From Portunus trituberculatus (lineage: Eukaryota > Arthropoda > Malacostraca > Decapoda > Portunidae): DNA of 64,000 nt. Numbering within the stretch: position 1 is the first letter of the stretch; each line of letters starts with the position of its first letter. Under the pieces are notes generated by a model. It saw nothing but the letters and a program-made list of their open reading frames with translations. It was not told the DNA's origin and made no database searches. The translations under genes were made by a program, and so were the position numbers. The stretch lies in the NCBI RefSeq assembly GCF_017591435.1, contig NC_059300.1, forward strand, positions 19,056,436 through 19,120,435. The letters run 5' to 3'. Shown one piece after another: positions 11,684 through 24,263 of the stretch.

Positions 11684-11945
11684 ACTTATTTGCTTCTCGC
11701 TTAAACAAGCAAATAGATTGTTTTTGCTCGTGGACACCTGATCCAGAAGCAGAGCATGTGGATGCGTTCACATTAAATTGGGCCAGTTTCGATCTGATTT
11801 ACCTTTTCCCACCATTTTCTCTTATTACTAGGTGTCTACAGAAAATGAGGGAGGAGAGAGCAAAGGGGTGGATTGTTGTTCCAATGTGGACTTCCCAACC
11901 TTGGATGGGCCCTCTTCTGCAAATGTTGGTCAAGGCCCCCCAGGC
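11684..11945 (+). pseudogene. DIRS methyltransferase-like domain
   Basis: Continues the same polyprotein after a frame change near 11670: SIDLFASRLNKQIDCFCSW, PDPEAEHVDAFTLNW, YLFPPFSLITRCLQKM and GWIVVPMWTSQPWMGPL. The FPPFSLI motif takes the place of the catalytic D/NPPY motif of DNA N6-adenine methyltransferases. This module is a hallmark of DIRS elements; its activity is unproven in general. The end decays into other frames near 11945. Confidence 0.65.
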
Positions 11946-12084
11946 TCATCACTCAGAAAACGAATGTACTACGACATCCCTCATCAGCGGAAGAACATCC
12001 GATTATGACCCACACCCAATTGATGGCATGTCTTTTGTCAGGCAACAACTTAGAGGAGAGGTGTATCGTCAGAAGGTACAGAGA

Positions 12085-13014
12085 TTATCATGGCATCGTG
12101 GAGACCAGGTACGATGCGACAATATAGACCACACATTAACAGATGGTCATCATTTTGTGATAGATGGAATATCAATCCTCTACTCCCTCTGTAACTAATG
12201 TTTTGAATTTTCTTTCGGAGACATTTCATAGAGGGGTGGGGTATGAGTCTGTTAACACGGCAAGAGGTGCTCTCTCTGCTTTAGGAATTATGTTGGAAGG
12301 ATGTAGAGCTGGGAATCATCCACTTATCAATAGGTTTATGCGTGGTGTGTTTAACTTGAGACCCTCTTGCCCTAGGTATGCTGAAACTTGGGATGTGCAG
12401 CCAGTATTGCAGAAGCTGAGGTCCATGGGCCCATTACCAGACCTGTCCTTGAAGTCTTTAACTTTGAAATTGGTGATGCTTATGGCATTGACTCAGGCTG
12501 CGAGTACAGACCTTACATTTATTATTGTATTCCAATGCTATTGTTGACAACAATTCTGTATCTCTTTTGTTAGGGGCAACATTAAGCAGTGCCGTCCTAA
12601 GTTTAATGTTAGAATGCTTAAGTTTCATGCTTATTTACCTGATTCTAGAATTTGTGTTGTGAATACCTTGAAGGAATATCTTAACAGAACGGAGAATCTG
12701 AGAAAGGAATTTGGGAAGGATAATGGAAACTCCTCATCAGTTTGGTGAAGCCACATAAAAGTGTTTCCAAAGATACAGTGTCAAGGTGGATTAAGACTGT
12801 CCTTGCCGACTGTGGTATCAATACTAAGAAATTCACGGCTGGAAGTGTTCGACCAGCCTCTGCTTCCAAGGCCAAAGCCATGGACGTCCCAGTTCCCATT
12901 ATCTTATCTAAGGCGGGTTGGACTCAGGAGACAACCTTTGCTAAACACTATAATAAGGAGATCACTCAGGTTTCAGATTCTTTTCAAGAGGCCATACTGG
13001 ATTCTGTATTGTAA
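12085..13014 (+). pseudogene. DIRS tyrosine recombinase, frameshifted
   Basis: Replaces integrase in DIRS elements and joins the circular DNA intermediate to the target. The N-terminal core-binding part begins with SWRPGTMRQYRPHINRW (near 12090) and continues at 12173-12510 (VTNVLNFLSETFHRGVGYES). After breaks near 12540 and 12745, the catalytic C-terminus reads VKPHKSVSKDTVSRWIKTVL, then FTAGSVRPASASKAKAMDVP, AGWTQETTFAKHYNKEI. The second catalytic Arg (CGA 12850-12852) and the nucleophilic Tyr (TAT 12949-12951) are present. The first Arg position appears substituted (QAASTDL), and Gly stands where His usually precedes S-x-R. Stop at 13012-13014. Confidence 0.75.
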
Positions 13015-13238
13015 TGTTAACAGGTTTCTCTATTCATTTGCGTTGGAACTCAATTGACTTATTTTGTTTTTTATACATGTACTATATGTTTTTTGTAAGG
13101 GCCATATCTGTGGAAGGAGGAGGATTTTTTCATACAATGAAGTTTGGATTCATATTTAGTTTGTTTAATTATCAATCACTCACTTGGAGAATGTTAAGTA
13201 TTGTGTAGTTCTGAGAGTACACCCACATGGCTTCAAAA
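13015..13238 (+). other. DIRS 3' non-coding spacer
   Basis: T-rich, without a plausible reading frame, between the recombinase stop and the internal complementary region. No terminator or poly(A) signal is obvious. Confidence 0.5.
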
Positions 13239-13379
13239 TCTCATGTGTAGCCTCTCCAGCAATGGCGGTGGGTTGCTGAAGTAAAATTATAGAAGTACAT
13301 GAGACTTACCATAGGTCAGTTGAAATGTGCTTCGGATTTTGCGAAGCAAGCCACCGCTGCTGGAGAGAGCTTTCACATG
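13239..13379. repeat. DIRS internal complementary region
   Basis: The first part (13239-13286) is the reverse complement of the left terminus through the TTTACTTC start. It is fused without a gap to the reverse complement of the right terminus (13287-13379, starting ATTATAGAAGTACATGAGAC). This is the sequence needed to template the junction of a circular DIRS intermediate. The match to the right terminus is longer than 90 bp. Confidence 0.85.
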
Positions 13380-13489
13380 CCCTCCACTCCCACCCTTCGG
13401 AAAGATGGGCTTTTGAATTTGGGGTTTAGCTTTCCGACGGGCATTTTAGGGACCTTGTGGCATGTGGGTGGCTCTCAGTTCTTTAAAGT

Positions 13490-13609
13490 CTGCCAGTACC
13501 TTGATCTTTGCGTATCTCATGTGAAAGCTCTCTCCAGCAGCGGTGGCTTGCTTCGCAAAATCCGAAGCACATTTCAACTGACCTATGGTAAGTCTCATGT
13601 ACTTCTATA
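13490..13609 (+). repeat. DIRS right inverted terminal repeat
   Basis: Starts with the complement of the left repeat's inner half (GTACCTTGATCTTTGCGTAT) and ends AAGTCTCATGTACTTCTATA followed by ATTTT. With the internal complementary region it forms a large imperfect hairpin (13287-13609). Confidence 0.8.
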
Positions 13610-14455
13610 ATTTTAATGCCTGACCTCCAATCTTTCTAAGATTTCTGATTAAGGCAGAGAAAGCTTAGTAGTGTTCAATGCCTCAAAAACTCAATTTCTC
13701 CATCTATCAACTCGACACAACTCTTCTTCAATGACACTCAACTGTCTCCCTCTTCCACACTGAATATCCTCGGTCTCTCCTTTACTCATAATCTTAACTG
13801 CAGACTTCACATCTCATCTCTTGCTAAAACAGCTTCATTGAAGTTAGACATTCTGTGGCGTCTCTGCCAGTTTTTCTCGCCCCTCCAACAGCTAAGTCTA
13901 TATAAGGCCCTTATCTGTATTTGTATGGAGTACTCTTCATATATTTGGAAGGGATTCCACTCACACAATTTTATTAGATATGGTGGAATGAAAAGCTTTT
14001 TATCTCATCAACACTCCTCCTCTGACTGAATGTCTTCAGTCTCTTTCTCACAGTTGAAACGTTGCATTTCCTTCTATCTTTTATCGTTATTTTCATGGTA
14101 ACTGCTCTACTGATCTTGCTAACTGTATGCTTCCCCTCCTCCTGTGGCCTTGCTCTCACAATGCTTTCTTCATCCTTTCATCCCTATACTGTCCAACTCC
14201 CTGATGCAAGAGTTAACCAGTATCATCAATCATTCATACCTGTCTCTGGTAAACTATGACTCCCTACCTGCTTCTGTATTTCGATCTTCCTACGACATGA
14301 GTTCTTTCAAGGGGGAGGTTTCAAGACATTTGCCTCTCATTTCTGGATAACTCTTATGATCTTTAAGGGAACTGGCAACCCATGGGGCCTTTTATTATTT
14401 CTTTTTTTTGCCTTTGGCCAGTTTTCTCTCTTGCATAAAAAAATATATATAGTAG
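13610..14455 (+). mobile_element. LINE-D 3' fragment (ORF2 C-terminus and tail)
   Basis: Matches 29122-30010 of the fuller LINE-D copy. It starts in the RT at the position of ATGGGACGCCTAACTTC and continues through the C-terminal domain, decayed by many substitutions and indels. The tail keeps the CTGGCAAC and GCCTTTGGCCAGT landmarks, then runs A-rich into a short (TA)n near 14440. Its 5' end coincides with the DIRS insertion point. Confidence 0.75.
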
Positions 14456-15968
14456 TCTTCCAATATCTTCTTTATGCACTATGATTTATTGTAAGCCTTG
14501 GTAATGCAATGTCCTATTCCTCTTCTTCAGTGAACACAATTTTGAAGCTCTCATTCATTAATTCACTCATTTCCTTTGCTTTTTGGTATGTCTTCCCTCC
14601 TTTAAATATTTTTTCAATTGTTTCCTTATTCTTCATCTTACTATTTATACATTTGTAGGAAAGCTTGACTTCATCTTCGCTTTTTTGCACCACATCTTTC
14701 TCATAGTATTTTTCTTCCTCTCTCCTTACTATAATACATATTCATTTCTCACTTCCTTATACTGTTCTCTGTTGTTATCATTTCTCTGCTTTTTGAGTTT
14801 CTTCCAAGCTTTATCTTTTTCCCTTGTAGCTTCTATACATTTGCCATTGTACCAAGCATGTATACTTTTCTTTACTCTATAGATAGATACATATTTCTTC
14901 ACTCCTTCATTATATTTTTGTAGGAATATTTCATATTTTCCCTTGTATTGTCCTTCCATTCATAATGTTACTCTAATCTATATCACCAAAAAAATTATCT
15001 TAACATTTCAAAATTTGTTCTTGCATAATTCAATCTCTCTTTCCTCTAGTCTTCTCTGTGTCTTATCCCATCCTCTTCCTGCATTTCCAATACTAATGTT
15101 ACATGGTCACTTCTTCCCATTGGACTAAGGTATTGTATGCTGGGAGAGGGCTCAGGCTTCTTTGTGAATACTAGGTCAAGCAATGATGTTTTTTTTTTTC
15201 CCCCATTGTACCATGTTGATTCTTCCACCCACTGATCCTGTGTATTCACCATAATTAACTGTAACACCTCCTTGCTCTAAGATCCAGTGTTACCCATTAC
15301 TTCCATCTCTCTCCAGTTTACTCTTTTACAGTTAAAGTCTCCTACTAATAGTATTTTTCCATCCCTTCTTATCATATTACCTAAGCACTTAATCAACTCT
15401 CCTTGCATTTCCTTATGCTCTTGTGTTCTCAATGTATTTGTCTTAGGTGGTACATACATAACTATGATCATCTTTTTTTTTTTTTTTCAATTCATCTGTC
15501 TTGACTGTTACTCCCATTATTTCTGCCATGCCATCACCATACTGCACATCCTCCACACATATATTATCATGAACCATTATTAGCACTCCTCCTCCCCCTT
15601 TACCCTTCCTGTTTCTTCTCCAGCTATTATATCCCTCTTCTTTAAAGCTAATATGGATCTCCACCTTTAGCTTTGTTTCTACTATGCACATTACATCTGG
15701 TCTATTTTCCTTCAAATAGTCTCAAACCTCAAACACACTGGATAACAAGCCATGTATATTAGTATAAGTCATTCTTAATTTCTTGCCTCTTGTATGACAT
15801 CCTTTTTCTTCCAAAGATACCACTTCTTAAGTCTCATATCTAGAACCTTCCAGTAGAAATTCTTCTTCTCAATCTCTGTCCTTTTCTTGTTTTTTCCTTA
15901 GCATCATTTCTTAGCATTCTTTCCTTTTCCCCCTCTTCAGGTTCATATCTCTTTTCATCCATATATCA
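14456..15968 (-). pseudogene. Minus-strand LINE-C ORF2/ORF1 (part 1), decayed
   Basis: Reads right to left. The left end corresponds to the LINE-C RT entrance (6760-6910) and the linker. The endonuclease carries VTLVLEMQEEDG with SDHV near 15105, LLDLVFTKKPEPSP near 15180, GDFNCKRVNWREME near 15320, MYVPPKTNTLRTQEHK near 15440, GGGGVLIMVHDNICVEDVQY near 15560 and VMCIVETKLK near 15680. The end of ORF1 lies at 15780-15968. The frames are broken by short indels and T runs. A 1,188-bp element splits the copy at 15969. Confidence 0.8.
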
Positions 15969-15972
15969 TTAA

Positions 15973-17160
15973 GGTGGTAATTCGATGACTCGATATCAAT
16001 ATCGGTTTTTTGGCTCTCCAATTGCTATTTTTTCACCGAATTCAATAATATTTATACACAAGGTGTACGTTTATGGTGTACGTCTTCAGTGTTAATTTGG
16101 TACACAAATGTGGCGTAGTTTTTTTGCAATAAATATTTTTTTGGCGATAAGAAAATAATTCAAAATACCATTATAAAATCAAAACTAATAACAGTGTGGC
16201 AATTTCCTCTTAACCACATATAATATACATAACAACAAATAAATGTTAGCATCGGCATACACATAATCTATGTTATAACAATTTCATTACACCAAATTGT
16301 TACCTTTTTTTCATCAAAATTTGAGTTTATAAGCCTGTTGTAAATTTATTTGAGTGAGTTCATGCATTATCATGCTAGCATTTGTTAAGATGAGGTTGTT
16401 GATCATTTGCTGCAAAATTTTTGAAATTGACCAATTACTGAAAAAGTTATTCAACAGTATATGCTGAAAAACTGAAAGTCGAGAAAACGCATTTTCTGTG
16501 AACATCTTCAAAACCCCACATAACTCGCTTCCTCACTGGGGCAACGGTTTCCTAGCAGGTGGGCTTTAAGATAGGAGGTACCCTAAAAAGTATCCCCTTT
16601 AGCCCATAAATTCCCATGAAAAGCCCACATGGTATAAAAAAAAAAAAAAACTCACTCCAATATGTACCAAACTCAGATATGTACTTACATAATCCCTTGA
16701 CAACTGCTTGGAGGCTGGTAGTGGCTGTTTAGATAGTTTCAGGCCATGTTACATCATGGCCTTACACGTCATTGTCACAATTTGGGAACCCAACACGTGT
16801 AAAATACGATCAACAGGTAGGCTGCATGCACGTGCACTCCCTAAGGCTGTATCGATTGGTACTGAGGGAGTAGCGTCTTCCTCACCCTCACTGCCTGATA
16901 CTAAACTATCGTACATCACGCAAAAATAAATAAAACAGCTCAAAAAAAATAATAAATACAAGCAAAACAAAGACTAGAAGAAAAAGGGGCGTATGCACGC
17001 TTGGGTATTGAAAGGGCCGGCCCTTTAAACCCGCCATTACCAGGTAAGCAGTGCGTTATGTGCCTGGCAACTTCGGCCATGGCTTCCCTCTCCAGAGACG
17101 AACCCAAGTACCAAGTTTCCAATTTTTCAATTTTTTTGACCAAATTAACGAATTTCCACC
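15973..17160. mobile_element. TTAA-flanked non-autonomous TIR transposon (1,188 bp)
   Basis: The ends are GGTGGTAATTCG and CGAATTTCCACC, inverted with one mismatch in 12, flanked by TTAA at 15969-15972 and 17161-17164. The paralogous sequence at 21341-21360 has a single TTAA and no element, an empty site that fixes both boundaries to the base. TTAA duplication is typical of piggyBac and a few other superfamilies. The terminal GGTGG is not the usual piggyBac CCY start, so the family is open. No transposase is readable. On the minus strand near 16850-16920 a short acidic piece (SLVSGSEGEEDATPS) recalls piggyBac N-termini, but only weakly. Confidence 0.88.
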
Positions 17161-17164
17161 TTAA

Positions 17165-17400
17165 ATTCAGTATCATCAGCCAGTTTCCCTTTTCTTGTCA
17201 TTATCTCCACCACCACCTGCAATCTCAATCTCACTTTCATTGGTCTCTTACCCCCTTCACTAAATCTTCTCAACCTAATCACTTCTTCCATTTCCTGGTC
17301 CAACTCCTGGATACTGTCTTGAACAACAATATTTTTTGCTAATTCTCTCTCTTCTCTCTCTCACACAAAACTTGTTTAGATTTTTTTTCCTTCAGCTCAA
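17165..17400 (-). pseudogene. Minus-strand LINE-C ORF1 (part 2)
   Basis: Continues the LINE-C copy beyond the TTAA element. The reverse strand reads RRFSEGGKRPMKVRLRLQVV and TRKGKLADGTEFNDIWMKRD when joined across the TTAA site as in the uninterrupted paralogue (21292-21492). This is the basic RRM-like part of ORF1. Confidence 0.75.
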
Positions 17401-17759
17401 AAATGTGTGAATGCTTTGAGATTATCACTTTCATCTTCTAACCTTAATATCAGACGTGTGTGTGTATGTTTGTGTGAGTACTCTGAGATTATCACTCATT
17501 TTCTAACCTGAACATCACTTTCTTCCTCTTGTGACCTTCCTTTGGTGATCATAAAGCAATATTGCTACAGCTTAGTGAACATCTCAGTGGGATCATTGTT
17601 CATGTTTGTGGTCAAACATGCCATCCAAGCACTAAAACTATGGTGCTATAGAAACAGGAGAAGAAAATGGAGAAATAAACACCTGCTAAAATAATAATTA
17701 CTCACAGTCAGGTCTAATAGTGCTGGTTAAGGGGGTGTTATGAACTTATCATTAAAGTC
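17401..17759. other. Non-coding segment with a degenerate ~80-bp duplication
   Basis: No reading frame worth naming. TTTGAGATTATCACTTTCAT followed by CTTCTAACC, and then CTGAGATTATCACTCATTTT followed by CTAACC, form an imperfect tandem pair with a GT-rich spacer. The whole segment recurs at 21595-21950 in the duplicated copy. Confidence 0.5.
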
Positions 17760-17926
17760 AGCTGTGACCTCACTGAATGTTTCCCTTTGTGTCTCACAAC
17801 ACAGAGGGCAATCTCAGCCTGCCCTCTAAAGACAACTCTCTTTCTTCACACAAAACTACATACATCTAACTACATATATATTCTTCATGAAAAAAAAAAT
17901 AATAATAATAATAATAAATAAATAGA

Positions 17927-17996
<70 letters not shown>

Positions 17997-18130
17997 GGAT
18001 TACTCCTTTTCCATCCTTTGGAGTCTCCTAATTATTTTCTATTCAATTTGTTTGGGGACTGGCACTTCAGAGGATCTTTTTTATCACAATTTTTGTTGCC
18101 CTTGGTCAGTCTTCCCTCTTACATTAAAAG
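17760..18130 (+). mobile_element. Short LINE-D-derived element: 5' end joined to 3' end
   Basis: The left part shares TTCCCTTTGTG and GCCTGCCCTCTAAAGACAAC with the 5' end of the fuller LINE-D at 26799-26852. The right part (18050-18130) carries the LINE-D 3' tail with GTTGCCCTTGGTCAGT and an A-rich end. Nothing of the endonuclease or RT lies between, only an (AAT)n/(AAAT)n microsatellite. It could be an internal deletion or a SINE-like parasite of LINE-D. A second copy lies at 21950-22289. Confidence 0.55.
17889..17993. repeat. (AAT)n/(AAAT)n compound microsatellite
   Basis: AAT units, then AAAT units, then AAT units again. The paralogue at 22080-22172 is shorter and has one AAAC unit. Confidence 0.95.
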
Positions 18131-19245
18131 AAGAAAAAAAGATGGCAAAAAGAATGAAAACAAGAGCTCAGAGCTCAGGAGGCAGTATAACCATGGAAGA
18201 CACATTTACCACAATGGCAGTGCAAGCCCAACAAGAGGAGACTCGACATCAACCATTTGGGTGGTAGCAGTGGTAAGATAGGGTAGTGGTACTGGAAGGA
18301 TATGATCTGGGAGTCAACAAGCAATCAAGACTGATGGGAGGTCCCACTTAGGATTTGAGCATGTGTCAGGGTCCTCAAAGGAAAGCCTGATGTAGGTTGC
18401 ATCTCTTGAGTTGCATGATCAGGTAACTACAGCAGAGCCCAAGCTAATAAAAGCTTGTATCCGGTAGTACTGGATAAAAGCAACAGTTGTCTACAGAGAA
18501 CATAAAGAACACACTCTAAACACTGTAAACCTAACAGAGAAAGTACACAATTACTGTAGATGTCACTCCCAACAGTGGCCCAACTACCTAACACAAAATA
18601 ACACATGAAGATAGGACTTGCAAGATGAGTTGACAGAAGAGAATGGAATGGCAGCGAGTATAGATTTGATGGTGAGATTTATACATCCTTTCTTCCTTAC
18701 CTTTTAAGGCCATGTTCCCTATTGGGTTAGTTGGTGATTAATGGTGGGTGGTTAAATGAGGCAGATGTTTTGTTTTCCTTTTCTTTGGTTTATCTTTTTT
18801 TTTGCAAGTGTATATTGTAGATAACTGCCTATATGTAAGTAGATTCTGCAATTTGCTGGATCTTGACTTCCATCTCAAATACAATGCAAGTCCTGTTCAT
18901 AAAGCACTGGCATTCATGAAGTAGTCTATGAAAATACATACGTATTTTGTCTTTCGATACACTATCCATATGAGTCTAAGAAAGTTATTTCACCTTTGCA
19001 TTGAGAACTTATCTTTTGCTTTAATTTTTGCTTTAGCTCATTCTATTAAATAATGATTTGGTTCCTTTTTTTTTCTAAGCATCCAATATTCTTTATTTTC
19101 ACAAAATGTTTGATTTTAATATCATGTCACTAATGGGTATTTAAATTTCAACACTAAAATAATGACTACTACAACCACTACTAAATATAGTTCCATTGCT
19201 ACTTCTACTTTTAAAACTAGAATCACTGCCATTACTAATACTCAC
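18131..19245. other. Intron-like non-coding DNA
   Basis: No recognisable element or long reading frame. Composition is moderate, with T runs around 18790 and 19065. It lies downstream (minus strand) of the candidate exon and may be its intron. Confidence 0.4.
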
Positions 19246-19374
19246 AGTTGAAGAGATGGTGAGGGATGAGTGCTTCAGCCAGGTGCCATAAAGGACTGTC
19301 TTCTTCACCTGCAGCTGATAGTGGTCAGTGTTCCATATCTCTCCAGGCTCCATAAGCAAAGAAGGAAATTCATT
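19246..19374 (-). CDS. Candidate internal exon of an unrecognised host gene
   Basis: On the minus strand, a 129-bp segment of exactly 43 codons is bounded by an acceptor (TATCGCCAG, base 19375 the last intron base) and a strong donor (GTGAGTAT, from 19245 downwards). Both boundaries are phase 0. The frame contains no stop and reads as an ordinary globular protein, for example EPGEIWNTDHYQLQ and VLYGTWLKHSSLTIS. The codons and amino-acid mix differ from the surrounding decayed repeats. I do not recognise the family. The pyrimidine tract before the acceptor is weak, so this is a candidate, not a certain exon. Confidence 0.45.
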
Positions 19375-19732
19375 CTGGCGATATTTCAAAATTATTATAA
19401 TCATGAGAAAATATCTTTACAATATGGTATTATAGATTTACAGAAATAATAGCTACATAAATATAGAATATATTCATATTAGCAAGAATATATAGTTTTG
19501 TAAAAAATATTAAATTAAAGATTTTGCACATCTGGTAACATAACAAGAGTAGAAGTATTGCGTGTTAGTACCATGAAAACTCTGAATTATGGTGTACTTA
19601 GTAATCATACAGTTACCATATGCCTGGTATTGCTATCATAAGCATGAGAGGGATGAGGGTATTTCAACTCTGTCTAGTAATTTCTACCTTTCCATCTTGT
19701 TGTAAGTTTGCCTACATTCAGTTTGTTTCTAA
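19375..19732. other. AT-rich non-coding DNA
   Basis: No frame, no element boundary and no tandem repeat seen. Possible intron upstream of the candidate exon. Confidence 0.4.
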
Positions 19733-20237
19733 ATAGGGTGACTGTCCTATTCCCTCAAACTATTGTTCTACTGATTTAATCTCCTGTCTATCTAAATTTT
19801 TTAATCCATTCTCAACAGGAAGATTCTTAAATATCCATCATTTCACAATCTTCTATCTGATCACCAGTATGGGTTTTGTCAAGGCAGCTCTACCAGTGGG
19901 TGATCTTCTGGGTTTTCTATTAGAGATTTTGATTAAACTTTTACTGTTGCCTTAGACATATCAAAAGCTTTTGATAGAGTGTGGCACAAAGCTTTGATTT
20001 CAAAACTATCTTCCTACAGTTTCTATGCTTCTCTCTCTGCAACTTGATTTCAAGTTTCCTCTATGATTGTTCTATTGTTGCTGTGGTAAATGGCCACTGT
20101 TCTCTTAAATCTATTAACAGTGGTGTTTCTTAAGGTTCTGTCCTGTCGCCTACTCTCTTACTATTATTCATCAATGATCTTCTAAACCAAACTTCTTGTC
20201 CTATCCACTCTTATGCTGATGATGCCACTCTACATTT

Positions 20238-20242
<5 letters not shown>
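19733..20242 (+). pseudogene. LINE-D RT fragment, left half of a split copy
   Basis: Corresponds to 28535-29060 of the fuller LINE-D: from the NYRPIALIS block through LDISKAFDRVWHK (near 19945) and the GVPQGSVLSPTL block (near 20122, where a TAA replaces the CAG) to the YADDATLH active site near 20213. It stops in a (TA)n at the position where 22489 resumes. Confidence 0.8.

Positions 20243-20301
<59 letters not shown>
20243..20301. repeat. (TA)n at the left junction of the duplicated segment
   Basis: About 29 TA units between the LINE-D RT and the start of the 2.0-kb duplicate. Confidence 0.95.
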
Positions 20302-22487
<2,186 letters not shown>

Positions 22488-22488
22488 T

Positions 22489-23260
22489 TTTTTCAGAGAT
22501 AGCCAATCCTTCAGAAAGGTTGAGAGATTATGCAGGGAAGCCACAGAATGCCTGACTTTTGATCTTTCTAAAATCTCAATTCTGCTATCTATCAACTCAG
22601 TCTTCCAGACAATTATCCCCCTCTTTCAATGACACTCAACATCTTTGGTCTGTACGTCCTATACATATTACCTTACATGGAAATTTCATGTCTCTTCTCT
22701 AGCCAAAACAGTTACTATGAAGTTAAGCATTCTGAGTTGCCTTTGACTGCTTTCCTCACCCCTAACTATTAACTCCATGTATAAAGTAAGCTTCACATGT
22801 ATTGTGAAGATTCCAATCAGTTTTTTTTTTTGATGGTGTGGAATCACCCCTCTCTTTGGACTGATTGTCTTCAGCTTTTTTTTCTCACTACCAGAATATT
22901 GAATCTCTTGGTATCCTACAGCACTATTTTCATGCCAACGGCTCTTCTGATCTTGCTAACAGCATGCTTCTCTTCCTCCCACAGTCTAGCTGCACGTGAC
23001 TTTTTCTCTATTCTGTCCAACTATATAATGGAAGAGTAAACCAGTTTCTTAAAATCATTTATCCCTTTTCTCTGGTAAACTGTGGGATTCCGTACCTGCT
23101 CCTGCATTTCCATCTATCTCTGACCTGAACTCATTTCAGACATTTATTCTATCCTTTTTGTTAACTCCTTTGACCTTGTTCAGAGACCTACACCTTAATG
23201 GGCCTTTTTTTCAATAGTCACAATTTCTGTTGCACTTGGTGAGTTTTCCTTCTTGTAAAA

Positions 23261-23268
<8 letters not shown>
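22489..23268 (+). pseudogene. LINE-D right half: ORF2 C-terminus and tail
   Basis: Resumes the copy interrupted at 20242. The first part matches the stretch around 29060-29130 (AACAGACGCCC region), followed by the C-terminal domain and 3' end with GTTGCACTTGGTGAGT and a poly(A) start at 23258. Degraded throughout, with no usable frame. Confidence 0.7.

Positions 23269-23347
<79 letters not shown>
23269..23347. repeat. (TA)n between a LINE-D tail and a pogo element
   Basis: Begins at the LINE-D poly(A) end. The last TA (23346-23347) doubles as the pogo target duplication. Confidence 0.95.
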
Positions 23348-23350
<3 letters not shown>

Positions 23351-24181
23351 TGCTTATTCCAATTTTGCGAGTTCAAATTTTGCGATACGCCAATTTTGCG
23401 ACCAAGGAACAAAAATTGCCATTTTAAAAATCTTGCTCCTTTCTCCCGTATTGTGAGTGGTGGTGGGAGAGAGAGCGTTCCTGCAAATTATATATTACTG
23501 TATTATATAGGCAATAGTTTATTAATTTATTCATATTTATCATCTTACACTATATTATTATCATGTTTATATTATATTTATCATAGTCTGGTGATTTTTG
23601 GCTAGTTTTCATAAAATTCTGGCAGTAATTCAATGAAGCTCATCTGGCAACACTGCCCCGCTCCCTCCCGCCTTCCATTTGTTTACGTACACCTCCACGG
23701 AGTTCTCTCTGCAAATTTGGAGGAATCCTTGTGCTCAACTTTGTGCGACATGGCGCCACCAACCAAGAAAAACATTAGGCTAACTTTGGAGCAGAGATAA
23801 AGATAATTAAGATGAAAAGAGATGGAAAAAGAAACTGTGATATTTCCAGAGAATTTGGTGTGGGAGAATCAACTGTGAGAATGGTGTTTAAAAACTAAGA
23901 AAATTGAAAAAGCTGTAAAAACCTATGGTGGACAGATTTTTTTATTTTCGTAGCCATTGTACAAACACTGTGATCATTCATATGGAAAGATACCTGGCTC
24001 AATATATATATGTGATATAAATATGGGCAAAATATTAGGAAAATATTGAAAAACTTAGGCGACCATGGATGAGGGGTCCACCATATTCAATTTTTTCCAT
24101 AGGAATAATACTTCCAATTTTGCGATTTCCAAATTTGCGACTCACAATGCCGCCCCATTTCTTGCAAAATTGGAGTAAGCA

Positions 24182-24184
<3 letters not shown>
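23348..24184. mobile_element. pogo/Tigger-type deletion derivative (837 bp)
   Basis: The termini CAGTGCTTATTCCAATTTTG and the inverse of CAAAATTGGAGTAAGCACTG match at 19 of 20 positions, with TA on each side (23346-23347, 24185-24186). Subterminal TTTTGCGA motifs are repeated at both ends, and CCATAGGAATAAT near 24098 is a motif common beneath Tigger ends. It keeps only the N-terminal helix-turn-helix of the transposase (23750-23901), without a catalytic domain. Confidence 0.85.
23750..23901 (+). pseudogene. pogo transposase N-terminal HTH remnant
   Basis: The ATG at 23750 starts MAPPTKKNIRLTLEQ. A one-base shift near 23798 precedes KIIKMKRDGKRNCDISREFG and VGESTVRMVFKN. This matches the CENP-B/pogo type N-terminal HTH (L-T-L-E-x-K, R-D-G, S-T-V-R). 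The frame stops soon after. No DDE domain remains. Confidence 0.7.

Positions 24185-24259
<75 letters not shown>
24185..24259. repeat. (TA)n between pogo element and LTR-like element
   Basis: About 37 TA units. Confidence 0.95.

Positions 24260-24263
<4 letters not shown>

Larger units (their letters stand above)
8458..13609 (+). mobile_element. DIRS-type tyrosine-recombinase retrotransposon, nearly complete
   Basis: About 5.15 kb carrying gag, RT-RNase H, a methyltransferase-like domain and a tyrosine recombinase in the order typical of DIRS elements. The termini are inverted (8458-8528 and 13490-13609). Before the right end lies an internal complementary region (13239-13379) made of the complement of the left terminus joined to the complement of the right terminus, the layout that in DIRS-1 templates circle closure. 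A TTT is shared at the two ends, consistent with DIRS integration by recombination without long target duplications. At least five frame breaks make this copy inactive. Confidence 0.88.

Noticed and set aside
10292..11771. Minus-strand frames of 65-95 codons across the DIRS RT
   Set aside because: They are antisense shadows of a conserved coding region with clear motifs on the plus strand.
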